A stretch of 64,000 bases of DNA from an uncultured Eubacterium sp. (GCA_900539325.1 UQCC01000009.1:1-64000), one strand, 5' to 3'; counted from the stretch's first letter, positions 52,049-63,063 are shown. Notes: a model not told the origin generated them from the letters alone. Numbers and translations: made by a program.

Positions 52049-55000
52049 TTAGTTGCCTGCATCGGTACCCTGACCGGTTGTTGAGCCGTTGCTCAGCACA
52101 TCCTTGTCAAAGAAAAGTGATGCGCCGCCTTCGCTTTCATCCTGGGTGTTACCGGTATGCAAATACGACTCGTCAACATTGTTGACCTGCTTGTCATATT
52201 CAGCCTGCGAAATAAGGTAAACATTACCCGATTCTGCAATTTGAAGGTCCATAGTTCTCCAGTTGGAGAATCTGTGAAGATTGATATAGAATGTATCAAT
52301 CGATACGGTATCACCGATTATAGAACCCCAAATTTCCTGATAATAGCCGTCAAGTTTGATGTTGCCGACCTTTTTTTCTGCGGTTGAATTAGGTGACGGT
52401 GCATAGAACAATGCCGCAATCTTGCCGTACATCGTGTTATAAGTAATATTTCCGTTGTACGAAGCTATGGCATTAGGTAATTGATAAATGTTTCTGTCGT
52501 CATAATTACATGTTCCGTACGGGTCGGATATAGTTACATCTCCGTTGCACGCAACAGCATAACACATACTCATATCGGTAGAAGTTGCAACAACTATTTC
52601 GTTGTTTGCATAAATCGTTACCGGACAGGTTACATTTTGCTTAACCGTGCTCTTGCTGAGCGAAGCACCGCACTTATCGCACTTGTATGATTTGTTAGGG
52701 TCATAATTCTTTGTATAAATCGTGTAGCCGGTAGGATGCTTTGCCTTGTTTGTACATCTCATGGTTGTATAAACATCACCTGCCGCCTTAAATCCTGTAT
52801 AGCTGCCGTTTTTGATACCGTCTATCAAATCAAGGCTCGGTCCGTAGAATTTAACATCGTGGCCGAAATATATAAGAGAATCATGCAACAGTGTTGCCTT
52901 GCCAAAAGCATATATATCGTAAGTGCCCATAAGAGAAGCGTTTTTATTAAGAGTCAAGTCGCCCATCGTATATACCGAGCCGTTCTTAAATGAAAGCTTT
53001 TCTTTAAGATTATACGCTGTTTCCTTGATGTACTTAATAATATCGCCGAGGATTGAGCCGTCACTTTCAAAGGTTTTAACAACATACTTATAAGTGTTGT
53101 TGTTATACGCCTCCGGAAGAACCCACATATCCGAATTGCTTCTTAATGTAAGGTATTTGTTTGCAAATACATACTGTCCGACAACCGTGCTTGAGAAGCC
53201 GTACTGTCTGATATAGCTTGTATACGACGCAAGCTTTTTACCGATATAGAACTCGCCGCCGTCGGCATCATCCGTAAGATCCCTTGTAATATCGTTTTCA
53301 AGCACAGATTCGTCACTCTTAAATCCGCACTTTGTATAATCATTTTTACAAACAGGACAATCCGAATTCTTTGCATTTTCGGTACATTCGATTGTACAAG
53401 TGCAGGTTTCCTTTTCCTGATTATCAGGACTTTGTGCCTGGCACTTATGCCAATCGCCGCCGTCGCTCTTACATACAGGGCAATCTTCGGTCTTTTTATC
53501 TTCCGTACAAAGTTCTGAACAAATACATTCAACAGGAGCCGTACACTTTGTATAGTCATCCTTACATACAGGGCAACTTGCATCAGGGTCGTCTTTTGAA
53601 CACTTACCCGTACATGTACATACATTATCGCTCGATTTAGGTGTTGCCTCACGCAAGGTATCCTTATACTTTTCATCGTGCTTACCGAGTTCAATATAAC
53701 TGAGTGCAGTCATATTACCGGCACAGAATACCGTTGAGTTGTCACGAATCTTAATATTGCTTAGAGTTGCCTTGATAGAACCGCACGAATAGATTGTTGA
53801 AAATGTTTTAGCTTCAAACGAAGTTCCGCACTTAACATCTCCGCCGCTGTAAAGCGTACCGTGCTCACGAACACAAATATAATTCCAAGCGTTGATATTT
53901 TCCTTTGCAAAAAGTTCCGAATATTGACCGACATCAATATATCTGTGTGTGGAAATTTTACCGCCCGAATATACGCTCGTGTCGTGCATGAGTTTAACCA
54001 TACCACGAGGGGAGTAATCCTTGCCGGTTTTAACCGTTGTGCCCGGATAAATATTTACTTTTCTGTCAAGGTCCATCTTGCCGCGAACATAGAGATAACA
54101 AGCGTTTGCATAGTTATAGTCGTAATTTGGATTTTGAATCAAATTACCCTTTGCATTTCTGACAAAGCGAGGTTCATCATTTTCGTCAATAAAGGTGCCC
54201 TTTGATGCCCAAGTGTCGCCGTCATCCGAAACATTAACCGCTCTGCCGATTTCAAACGCCGTAATCTTGCCGATAACATCCGTTCTGTTTACAAGGTCAC
54301 CGTAAACATAGAACTTTGTCATATCGGAAATTTTTGCTCTGCCGTTGAGGAAAGCACTGCCGTGAACATAAAATCTGTTGAGCATTGATTTTGTTCTGCC
54401 CTCACGAAGAGTTTGCTGAACATCAAATCTGTTGTTAACAATGAACTTAAAGTCATCAGGGTCGTATCCGTTGAGCGAAAGTGTAACATTATTCGCAATC
54501 GTCTGCAACCATGTAATGAAGTTGGTCTTGGTGTTAACCTTACCCTTATTCTTACCGTCAACGATAAGCGTTACATTTTTATGCGGAGTAAAGATACTGT
54601 TTGTAAAGAACGAACCGCCAACATAAACGCTTGCATTTGAGAAAATGTCAAGGTAGTTCCATGTGGAAACGCCGCCCCAGCTACCGGCAATATCACCGGC
54701 TTTGCCTGTACCGTTGGTACTTGTTGCCATATTTCCGCCAATGTAAAGATATGAACTTGAATTAAGGTCGTCTTCACTGTTTACCAATTCGGAAATACCG
54801 AGTCTTGCACAACGCCTTGAAATGAAGTCGCCGTCACACATAAAGAGTGAATTACGCATTGTAACCGTACCGCCGCTTGAGTAGCAATCGCCGGCAATAA
54901 AGGTTTTTGAATCAAGTTGTGACGAAAGTGCAATGTAGTTAATTGCATAAGTGTCGCTTGAATAAACATTAAGCGAGCCGTCTACATACATACTGCCGTA

Positions 55001-58000
55001 GTTTTGAACGGTACCGCCGACATCGTTTGCACCTGCGTCCTTGCTTGTACCGACTTGTATTCCGCCTCCGGAATAAATGACCGCATTTTTGTTTTCAGGG
55101 CAATAATTATCGTTTCGGCTGCCGTTATAAACATAACCGTTTACGATTGAGAACGAGCCCTTGAAGTCACCTTTAAGATTGATTGAATTGAAATACAAAA
55201 GTTCAAGATGATGAATATAGTAATCGTTGAATTCATCGTAACCGTTAAGCTTACTGTTATCAAGGGTATGACCTACATCACCCGTGTAGCCGACTTTGCC
55301 TTTGGCATAGAAAATACCGCCGTTAATCAAGCACATACCGTAAGTAGCGTCGCCCTCGCTGGAGAAAACAGGCATTTTACTCTTATCGTCCGACGAAGTG
55401 TTGAAACAAAGGTATCCGCCGAGCATTGCCACATCGCTGCCGAAGTTGGCAACCGAACTTTCCTGAGCAAGGAACGAACCTCTCGGAGCAACCTCGTAAC
55501 TCCAGCCGCCGTCATAATATGCACGGGTTGCATAGACGGCATTTGTATTTTCACCGACTACTCTAAACCACATTGTACTTGTTACGCTGTGGCCTTTGAT
55601 ATAAGTAGGCTGCATAATGTTAATCTTGCCGTAGTTTTGAACATAACCCTCAAATATGATCGTTTCGGTTGAGATTTTGCCTTTTTTATCCACACCGCCT
55701 ACAAAGAAGCGTGCGTCCTTTGCTTTATCGGAACCGTTAAGGAGAGACATACCTTCATAAAGTTTGCTCAAATCTTCTCTGTCGGTAGTCCATTTTCTTG
55801 AATTTTCGGCTTCGGTGCCGTCCGACTTTTTGTAATTTACAAGTTTGCCCATAATAACGGTTGTGCCGAAATTGTAAATAGCCGAATCGGCATAAAGTGA
55901 GCCGCCGCTTGAAAGCGAAGAACCGTTTGCAACATATACACCGTTGCCGGTATTGTTATCTATTCCGTTTGAATAAATGTCACCCGATACGCAAAGGGTT
56001 GAGCTGTTTTCAAGAACAACGCTTTCGCCTCGGTTTGCAATAAGGTCACTGCCTTTAGTTCCTGCCTTGCTGTAACTCCTTTGAGAGAGGTTGCCGATAA
56101 CAACAAGGTCGTTATCAACATAAACCTTTTGGTTGCCGTAAGTATTAAAGTAATTCTTATACTTCAATGTGCCCGACTTTGTTTTGCCTACAAACAAGTC
56201 TGCATTTTGTCCGCCAAGAGTAACAAAATCATCAAACGAATTCTTGGTAGCCTTATCATATCTGTCTGAAAGTTCATCAAAATAACCGTAAGTAATTGTT
56301 GAATAGGTATATGGGCTGTAATATATTTTGCCCATAATATAGAGGTTACCGTTGTTTATAAGGCTTGCCGAATCACCGCAAAAATAAACATTACCGCCTA
56401 CGCAAAGAGTTGAACCTTCAGGAATTGTAAGTTCATTTATAATCTTAATATTACCCGTAGTAACAATAGTCGAGTTTTTAACCGCAAAGTTACTGTTAGA
56501 AACAGGGAATACGCTGCCCGGATCGGACATAATAACCGAATCATCACTCTTTGTAAGATTTGCAAGTTTGGTTGAGTATGGATAATAAATCAAGCTGACA
56601 TTGCTGAGTTGAACACTGCCGATGCCCGAATATGTACCCGACGGCAATTTCATAAGATAAACTCTTGAAAAGTCCGAAATAATTGCCTTGAGTATTACCT
56701 CACTTCCAAAGCAATAGAAGCCCGACTGATTATTGAGATAAATAGTTGTTTTCGGTGCATTTACATTGTCCTTGATATAAAGAGTAGCCGAATTGTTAAT
56801 ATGAATGTTAACATCGGCAGAGCACTCATATTTGCCGTAAATAAACATATTACCGTAAATATTTTGAGTGTTGTTGTCCGGAGTAACCTTTACATCATTG
56901 CCGAAGAAAATATTTGCACCCTTTTGTTCACAGTTGATTCTGCCCGTTTCAATAGTTGACGAGAACCAAGAATCTTTCTTTCCGTAAATGCTGGCTCTTG
57001 CCTTAATGGCAGTTTCATCCGCATTTGCCTTGATGAACAAGCCGTTGCCGGAGGTGTTTACAGGAAGTGAGCCGTAAATATATACCTCGGCTGAATTTTC
57101 AACACAAAGTGCCGAAGCATCATACGAAACTGAATTTGCAACATCCGCATCGCCGTTGACATAAATCTCTCCTGCGGTGGTTCTAATTGAACCGTTGCCG
57201 TATACATTACCGTTTACATACATATTACCTTCGTTAAGGATAGAGATATTGTCATAGTGTTCTTCAACTACAAGCGCTCCTCCGCCATCCAAAGCAAAGT
57301 TTGCACCCGACATATTGGCGAGGTATTTTATAGTAAAGTTTTTGCTTGATTCAACATAAATATTGCCATAGTTTCTAATTTTCTCTGCCGTAATGCTCTT
57401 GAGCGAAAGATTTGTTCTGTTTACAAGATAACCGTTAATTGTAAGTTTGCCGTTGTACAAAAACGAACAATTTTCAAAAATCTCGATATCATTTGTTGTA
57501 ATATTGCCCTTGTTTACATAAAGAGCACTGTTTTTATGGCAGGAGAACACAGCACCAACATTAAGGGTTCCGCCGTCAACAAAAATATTTGCATAGTTGT
57601 TGATTGTAGCCGCCTCAAGAGAATATGATGACAAATCACCGACATAAATTATTGAATTGTCTTCACCGTTTTTGCCGTTTGAATTGTTATTAATCGTAGC
57701 GGTTACGGCAAGAGTACCGTGATTGTAAACCTTGCCTGTGTTTGTAAGATTGCCTGCTGTTGATTTACCGAAGCACTCAAACTTGCCGCTGTTTGTCATA
57801 TCACCCGAAACATTGATTTCCTTGTTTGAAACAAAGTCACCGCTGTTGTCAAGAGATGTGATATTTGATACAGCCGAACTGTTTCCGCCGAATACTTCAA
57901 TAACACCGTTTGCATTGTTTACAATAGCCGAAGATGCTCCCTTAGAAAGGAACGAAACGCTGACAACGCCGCTGTTAACAAGTTTTGTAAATTTACCGTC

Positions 58001-61000
58001 ATTATTTGAGCAAATAAAGTTGCTGTTTGTAACGGTACCGTTTGAAGCGATTGTGCCCGCAACGCTGATTTCACCGCTGTTTTCAACATCATTAAATGTT
58101 GCACCGTATGATGTGACTTGAATTTTACCGGTGTTTATAACTGCATTTTTAAATTCGGCAGTACCGTTGAGTTTCAAATCAGCCGTGTTTCTAATTGTTT
58201 TGATCTGCGAATTACCGTTAACCTCAACAAAACCGTAATTGTTTGCACTTCCCTTTAATGTAAGAGAATTGTCAACCTTAACGGTTGCGTCGTCATCGTT
58301 TGTAAACGAGCTGCTTTCAGCCATAGTCATATTTTTTAACTGAATATTACCTGTGTTTACAACATTTTTCGCAGTAAAGTTACCCTTGCAAATAACAGCA
58401 CTTTCTTTTTCGTTGGTGAGATTGTCCAAAGTACCGTCCGCGCTTATGTAAACTGTCGAACCGCGTGACTTTGCCGTGTTATACTTGTTGTTAATTGTAC
58501 CGCTTTCTGTCGAGCCGTAAACCTGAAAAACATCGTAATTGTTAACAGTTCCCGAACCTGAAAGCGTACCGGTAGTACCCGGATTTGACTCTTTCGGAAC
58601 AAGACCGATTAAGGCTGTACTGTAATTATCAAATGTACCGTTTACGGTCAATTTATTTGTTACAAGAAATTCACCTTTGTTTGTAATATCTTTGGCTGTA
58701 CAGTTTTTCTCAATCAAAAGGCGTTTAGCTTCATTAACAACAATTTTGTTTGCCGAAGAAATTTCCTCAATCTTAACATTGGAATTGATTGTTAATGTAT
58801 CCTTAATATTAATCAATCCGATATAAGTTGACGAACCGTCATTAATTGTAAGATTGTTAGCGGTGATACTGCTGTCCTTAGGAATGCAGAAGCCGCCGCC
58901 GCTTTCAATCGTAAGATTGTTAATACTGAGTCCCGGAGCCGAAAGGAAGCTGCCGTTATAAAGAGTATAGTTGCCGTTGCCGCTTTGCAAGCCTGTAACC
59001 GTACCTATTGCGCCGATGGCAAACACTTTATTAGCCGGGCTTCTGTTAAAATTAATTTGACCGCAGTTTGAAATTGACTCATTCTTTGAATTTTTACCGA
59101 GAAGGAGTTTTGTGCCCGGATTAAATGTAATTTGCTTTGAATCCTGAACATGGATTTCATCCGACACAAAAACATGGGCATTTTCATTAAATTCGGAAGT
59201 TCTTACATCCATTTTCTTGCAGATAACATTGCCGAATTTTGAAGTGTACTCTTTGTTTTTATCGTACAAACTCTTAACCATATCGGTAACAATAAGCGAA
59301 CCTGAAGCACAATCGTACCTCATTGCGTTTATTCTGTGCGTCTTTTCACCGTGAGTAACAAGTACGGAACCTGTATCCATAGTTAATGTACATACACCGC
59401 CGACATTAACAACACCTTGTTCGGTATCATCTTCCCACTCGGAAGGCATATTGGCAATAACAAACGCATTTTTACCGATATTGATATTACCGTCTTTTGT
59501 TGAAAGGTCTCTGCCGAGGTAAACCTTTGAATTATCCGCTATACTGATATTTCCGCTGCCCTTTCGACAATAAAGTGCACCTGTGCTGTACAAGTCACCG
59601 CCTAAACTTACATGACCTGAGCCGGCATGTTTATAAAAATCTCCCTTGCAATAAATCTGCGTGTTGGATTTAGATTCAAACTCACTGAAGAAAATATGAG
59701 ATTTGCTCACAACAACGGAATTTTTATCAACCGACATTCTTCCGTCTTCAACTTCGATATCGCCGCCTACAATGAGTGTTGAGTTTTCACCGATTGTAAG
59801 CCACTTATCGCTCCAAACATGAAGATTGCCCTCACAAATAACTGTTGTGTTATTACCGATATTAAGGTCGCCTCTGTTTATGTCGATATTTCCCGATACA
59901 TACAGATAAGTAGGCTTATCGTTTTCGTTATTGCCTATTCTTGACCTTGCCGAGCCTTTGCTGTCATTTACCCACAAATTTCCGTTAATTACTACAGAAT
60001 AACCCGACTTCAAAGTTGCACCGTAAAATTTTGCGGTAGGTCGCCAAGGATTTTCGATATTACCGTTGTAAATGGTTTTATCCTTAAAATACCATTCCCA
60101 GTTATCGCCCTCAGAATAATCCGAGCCTATTTTATTGATACCTTTTGATGTAGTCCAACCGTCTGCGGTTGAAGCCGATTTTTTGAGCGAATTATAAAGT
60201 TCGTTATACTTTTTGTCAACCTTTTCGCCGATTTTTTCAGCATCTACTTCAAAATCTTCACGGGTTTCTTCCAAAATGCCGTCAACATCTTTTCCGTCAA
60301 CCGTGGTTTCTCCGGAAACTTTCTTTTTTACAACTCCGTCCTGACCCGGAAGCAAATCTTCATACGAATACTTTTCGCTGACCTTTGTACCGTCAATCTT
60401 GGTGTAATCTTTTGTGATACCTGCGGTATTCTTTGTTTCAACAGTTTCGCTGTTTTTGATGTCGTAGCCGAGGTCGGCAAGAGTTGCGTCAATCAAAGTT
60501 TTGTAGCGAGATTCAACAGGGTCGAGTCTCAAATCGGCAGGAACCGACAACTCTTGGTTGCTGATTTCCTTGGAGATTTCCTTGATTTTGCTGATTTTGG
60601 AATTGAGATAATTTTTCTTTGTACCCGTGCTCTTAAGGAACACAGCGTCCTCTGCCGGTGCAGTATCCGAGAAATCACTTTGGTCCGAAAGCATAAGGGT
60701 ATTTTCAATATAATGCTTTTTCTTTGCTACGGCGTCATCACCGTAATGTTTTTCATAATCGTGAACAGAAGTATCGTCATAATCTTTGTCGACAAGTACA
60801 TCTGATTTTTCAAATTTCTGCACAGCGTTTTTGCCGTACTTATCGCCGTTTTTCTTGTTATAATCTTCAACGACATTCTTTGCCGAATTCAAGTTTCCGT
60901 TTGAATCATAAATATTCACACCGTTGTATTTTGTATGGTTCAAATCGCTTGATTTATATTTTGTAAGAGTATATTCATCATACTTCATACTGTTACCCGA

Positions 61001-63022
61001 TGAATCGGTTGAAGTAAGTTTATACTTCAAAAGCGGAGAAGTCTTTTTGTTTGTAAGAACCTCGCTTGTATTGTACGAATTGTCTACATATGTGTCGGCA
61101 TAGCCGTCCGGAACTTCGCCCAAAACAGTTGTGGCGTCTGCCGCACCTTTTGTAAATGTGCCGTTCTTATTTTCAACCGTTGCAAGCGTATCCTTTGAAT
61201 TGATTACCTTTTCAAGTTTTGTTTGCGACTTTTTAACAGCGTCCTTTACAGAGGTTGCGTCCGAAGTTTCAACATCGGAGGAGTCACTGTTCTTGGTTGT
61301 TGTTGAATTCTTTACCGAACGATTGATAGCCCTGATAAAATACGGCTTCATATTCGGCACCTGAATATAGCTTGCTCTCTGTCTGAAAGTTTTGGCAATA
61401 GCAAAGCGGTATCCCGCCTCGGATTGAGGAGTTATCGAACCTGTATTTCTTTTCATATCAACAAGGTTTCTGTTTGTATTTTCAGCGTCAACAATGTAAA
61501 GCTCGGCAGTTTGGTCACTGTCAGCCTTTCTAAATGTAATAACACTGTTTTCCTTGTCAACCTTTGTGCCGTCATAAAGAGGCAATGTTGTATTTGTTGC
61601 TGGCGGGTCATAACCGCGTTCAATAACAGGGGTCAAGAAATCCGTAAGCGTTTTGCCGCCCTGAGCCTCGGTCATAACCTGATTTGCCATAGCATTTGTT
61701 GCGCCATAAACAATTGACTTTTGAGCATTTAATTGATACTTATTTTTTTCGATATACTCAAGATTGTCTGCCTGTGCAAGAACAGCCGCTTGCTGTGATG
61801 CAGGCAGAGTAATGCTGTTTTCCATATAGTCCAGAGCAGTAGCGGTAAAGGCATCTCGCAAGCCCTGTGTGCTTGTAATACTGTCAAAATTCAAGCGGTC
61901 AATAACATAAAGTGCAACCTGAGTTTGCTCAATATATTGATAGTTTCTTACATAAACCCTTGTATTATTATCATTGTTTGTGCCAAGCCACTGAGAAAAT
62001 GTACCGCCAACGGTGTTGTTTACAATTTTACCTGCCGAAAAATCAATATTGTTTACAGCGGTAAAATGAACCTGATTATAATCATCGTCGGTTTGCTCAT
62101 CGCCCTCACATTTTCTGTAATCGTCCTGACAAACCGTACAATATGTGTTTTTGGTATTCTCCGATTTACACAAGGTTTGACAAATACAGTTGGCATTTGT
62201 ACCCGTATAGTCTATATCTTTTGAGCGGCTCGCCTGAAGAGCGTTTACGCCTATGCTTATATCCGAATTTGAATGAACATCACCGTTAATAGTGGCATAT
62301 GATAAATGCTGATTAAAAAGTTCATTATAATTAGGATTTCCGCCCAATCTTTCTATGATTTTCTGAACAAAATTCCGATTAATACCGTTAATGAGATTTG
62401 TAAAAATATTGGCAATTGCCTGCGTGTTGTTTGTTCTGCCGTTGATGCCGACAGCCATTTGTCTGTAATCCGTGGCTTGCTTTGTGGAATTGCCGAAAAT
62501 TGTATATTTAAGTGCCTCCGGCATTTCATTGTACTGCATATCGCATTTTGCATAACCGCTTTTTACAACCATTTTGTCAAAAGTTTTCCAATATTCCTTG
62601 CAGTCAACCCCGACAGTAACCTTCAAATATCCGGAGGTTATATAGGTTCCGTCGTCATTTGCGGCGGCTTCCTCGGTTAAAAGTCCTTTTCTGTCAATAA
62701 TTACAACTGCGTTGTTATCACCATAGGTAATCTTGGTTCTCAGTTTACCTGAAGTGATTGTGCCCGTACCTTTTTTGGTAATATCAACGCCGTTTTCCTT
62801 CATATATGTTTCAACCGTATGTTTTATATTTTCATCGGTATCCATAAGATTGTGCGCAACAGCAACAGTCGCAGAGTCTACCGCATTCTGCAACCTTGCC
62901 GCTTGAAAATATATCAATCCGAATTCGAGGATAAGCGCCAAAATAGCCAATATAGCCATACATGCAAATATTGATATAAGGGCGATATCACCGTTTTCTT
63001 TTCTTTTAAACAATTTTTTCAA
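52049..63022 (-). CDS. Giant TadG-like membrane protein with beta-solenoid repeats and Cys modules
   Basis: About 3,657 residues in one uninterrupted frame. A GTG at 63031 overlaps the AGGAG site, so the TTG at 63022 (8-nt spacing) is the likelier start. The basic KKLFKRKENGD segment, one hydrophobic helix and LQNAVDSATVAVAHNL match the N-terminus of TadE/TadG pilus-associated proteins. After a mixed region (to about 310) and a charged Lys/Asp/Thr-rich region (to about 980), residues about 1,000-3,400 are short repeating beta units rich in Gly, Asn, Ile and Val (IEVNGNLxVxxG-like), as in bactofilin-like or adhesin solenoids. Four six-cysteine modules lie near 281-308 and 3,130-3,236. No LPxTG or C-terminal anchor is seen. 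It is likely exported and anchored by its N-terminus; function unknown. Confidence 0.85.
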   Translation of the reverse strand: MKKLFKRKENGDIALISIFACMAILAILALILEFGLIYFQAARLQNAVDSATVAVAHNLMDTDENIKHTVETYMKENGVDITKKGTGTITSGKLRTKITYGDNNAVVIIDRKGLLTEEAAANDDGTYITSGYLKVTVGVDCKEYWKTFDKMVVKSGYAKCDMQYNEMPEALKYTIFGNSTKQATDYRQMAVGINGRTNNTQAIANIFTNLINGINRNFVQKIIERLGGNPNYNELFNQHLSYATINGDVHSNSDISIGVNALQASRSKDIDYTGTNANCICQTLCKSENTKNTYCTVCQDDYRKCEGDEQTDDDYNQVHFTAVNNIDFSAGKIVNNTVGGTFSQWLGTNNDNNTRVYVRNYQYIEQTQVALYVIDRLNFDSITSTQGLRDAFTATALDYMENSITLPASQQAAVLAQADNLEYIEKNKYQLNAQKSIVYGATNAMANQVMTEAQGGKTLTDFLTPVIERGYDPPATNTTLPLYDGTKVDKENSVITFRKADSDQTAELYIVDAENTNRNLVDMKRNTGSITPQSEAGYRFAIAKTFRQRASYIQVPNMKPYFIRAINRSVKNSTTTKNSDSSDVETSDATSVKDAVKKSQTKLEKVINSKDTLATVENKNGTFTKGAADATTVLGEVPDGYADTYVDNSYNTSEVLTNKKTSPLLKYKLTSTDSSGNSMKYDEYTLTKYKSSDLNHTKYNGVNIYDSNGNLNSAKNVVEDYNKKNGDKYGKNAVQKFEKSDVLVDKDYDDTSVHDYEKHYGDDAVAKKKHYIENTLMLSDQSDFSDTAPAEDAVFLKSTGTKKNYLNSKISKIKEISKEISNQELSVPADLRLDPVESRYKTLIDATLADLGYDIKNSETVETKNTAGITKDYTKIDGTKVSEKYSYEDLLPGQDGVVKKKVSGETTVDGKDVDGILEETREDFEVDAEKIGEKVDKKYNELYNSLKKSASTADGWTTSKGINKIGSDYSEGDNWEWYFKDKTIYNGNIENPWRPTAKFYGATLKSGYSVVINGNLWVNDSKGSARSRIGNNENDKPTYLYVSGNIDINRGDLNIGNNTTVICEGNLHVWSDKWLTIGENSTLIVGGDIEVEDGRMSVDKNSVVVSKSHIFFSEFESKSNTQIYCKGDFYKHAGSGHVSLGGDLYSTGALYCRKGSGNISIADNSKVYLGRDLSTKDGNINIGKNAFVIANMPSEWEDDTEQGVVNVGGVCTLTMDTGSVLVTHGEKTHRINAMRYDCASGSLIVTDMVKSLYDKNKEYTSKFGNVICKKMDVRTSEFNENAHVFVSDEIHVQDSKQITFNPGTKLLLGKNSKNESISNCGQINFNRSPANKVFAIGAIGTVTGLQSGNGNYTLYNGSFLSAPGLSINNLTIESGGGFCIPKDSSITANNLTINDGSSTYIGLINIKDTLTINSNVKIEEISSANKIVVNEAKRLLIEKNCTAKDITNKGEFLVTNKLTVNGTFDNYSTALIGLVPKESNPGTTGTLSGSGTVNNYDVFQVYGSTESGTINNKYNTAKSRGSTVYISADGTLDNLTNEKESAVICKGNFTAKNVVNTGNIQLKNMTMAESSSFTNDDDATVKVDNSLTLKGSANNYGFVEVNGNSQIKTIRNTADLKLNGTAEFKNAVINTGKIQVTSYGATFNDVENSGEISVAGTIASNGTVTNSNFICSNNDGKFTKLVNSGVVSVSFLSKGASSAIVNNANGVIEVFGGNSSAVSNITSLDNSGDFVSNKEINVSGDMTNSGKFECFGKSTAGNLTNTGKVYNHGTLAVTATINNNSNGKNGEDNSIIYVGDLSSYSLEAATINNYANIFVDGGTLNVGAVFSCHKNSALYVNKGNITTNDIEIFENCSFLYNGKLTINGYLVNRTNLSLKSITAEKIRNYGNIYVESSKNFTIKYLANMSGANFALDGGGALVVEEHYDNISILNEGNMYVNGNVYGNGSIRTTAGEIYVNGDADVANSVSYDASALCVENSAEVYIYGSLPVNTSGNGLFIKANADETAIKARASIYGKKDSWFSSTIETGRINCEQKGANIFFGNDVKVTPDNNTQNIYGNMFIYGKYECSADVNIHINNSATLYIKDNVNAPKTTIYLNNQSGFYCFGSEVILKAIISDFSRVYLMKLPSGTYSGIGSVQLSNVSLIYYPYSTKLANLTKSDDSVIMSDPGSVFPVSNSNFAVKNSTIVTTGNIKIINELTIPEGSTLCVGGNVYFCGDSASLINNGNLYIMGKIYYSPYTYSTITYGYFDELSDRYDKATKNSFDDFVTLGGQNADLFVGKTKSGTLKYKNYFNTYGNQKVYVDNDLVVIGNLSQRSYSKAGTKGSDLIANRGESVVLENSSTLCVSGDIYSNGIDNNTGNGVYVANGSSLSSGGSLYADSAIYNFGTTVIMGKLVNYKKSDGTEAENSRKWTTDREDLSKLYEGMSLLNGSDKAKDARFFVGGVDKKGKISTETIIFEGYVQNYGKINIMQPTYIKGHSVTSTMWFRVVGENTNAVYATRAYYDGGWSYEVAPRGSFLAQESSVANFGSDVAMLGGYLCFNTSSDDKSKMPVFSSEGDATYGMCLINGGIFYAKGKVGYTGDVGHTLDNSKLNGYDEFNDYYIHHLELLYFNSINLKGDFKGSFSIVNGYVYNGSRNDNYCPENKNAVIYSGGGIQVGTSKDAGANDVGGTVQNYGSMYVDGSLNVYSSDTYAINYIALSSQLDSKTFIAGDCYSSGGTVTMRNSLFMCDGDFISRRCARLGISELVNSEDDLNSSSYLYIGGNMATSTNGTGKAGDIAGSWGGVSTWNYLDIFSNASVYVGGSFFTNSIFTPHKNVTLIVDGKNKGKVNTKTNFITWLQTIANNVTLSLNGYDPDDFKFIVNNRFDVQQTLREGRTKSMLNRFYVHGSAFLNGRAKISDMTKFYVYGDLVNRTDVIGKITAFEIGRAVNVSDDGDTWASKGTFIDENDEPRFVRNAKGNLIQNPNYDYNYANACYLYVRGKMDLDRKVNIYPGTTVKTGKDYSPRGMVKLMHDTSVYSGGKISTHRYIDVGQYSELFAKENINAWNYICVREHGTLYSGGDVKCGTSFEAKTFSTIYSCGSIKATLSNIKIRDNSTVFCAGNMTALSYIELGKHDEKYKDTLREATPKSSDNVCTCTGKCSKDDPDASCPVCKDDYTKCTAPVECICSELCTEDKKTEDCPVCKSDGGDWHKCQAQSPDNQEKETCTCTIECTENAKNSDCPVCKNDYTKCGFKSDESVLENDITRDLTDDADGGEFYIGKKLASYTSYIRQYGFSSTVVGQYVFANKYLTLRSNSDMWVLPEAYNNNTYKYVVKTFESDGSILGDIIKYIKETAYNLKEKLSFKNGSVYTMGDLTLNKNASLMGTYDIYAFGKATLLHDSLIYFGHDVKFYGPSLDLIDGIKNGSYTGFKAAGDVYTTMRCTNKAKHPTGYTIYTKNYDPNKSYKCDKCGASLSKSTVKQNVTCPVTIYANNEIVVATSTDMSMCYAVACNGDVTISDPYGTCNYDDRNIYQLPNAIASYNGNITYNTMYGKIAALFYAPSPNSTAEKKVGNIKLDGYYQEIWGSIIGDTVSIDTFYINLHRFSNWRTMDLQIAESGNVYLISQAEYDKQVNNVDESYLHTGNTQDESEGGASLFFDKDVLSNGSTTGQGTDAGN
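53310..53640 (-). repeat. Three consecutive six-cysteine modules within the giant gene
   Basis: Translated, this stretch holds three copies of C-x-C-x3-C-x8-C-P-V-C-x6 or 9-C, beginning CTCTGKC, CICSELC and CTCTIEC. A fourth, C-x-C-x3-C-x9-C-T-V-C-x6-C, is at 62105-62190. The spacing is fixed but the intervening residues vary, so these are true repeated modules rather than low complexity. Confidence 0.85.
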
Positions 63023-63063
63023 GGCAATCACTCCTCTTGTTTAACGAAGTTTTTTACAAATGA

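Noticed and set aside
54400..62700. Many frames of 60-150 codons on the plus strand opposite the giant gene
   Set aside because: They lack ribosome sites and family features and arise from the biased repeat composition of the minus-strand gene.
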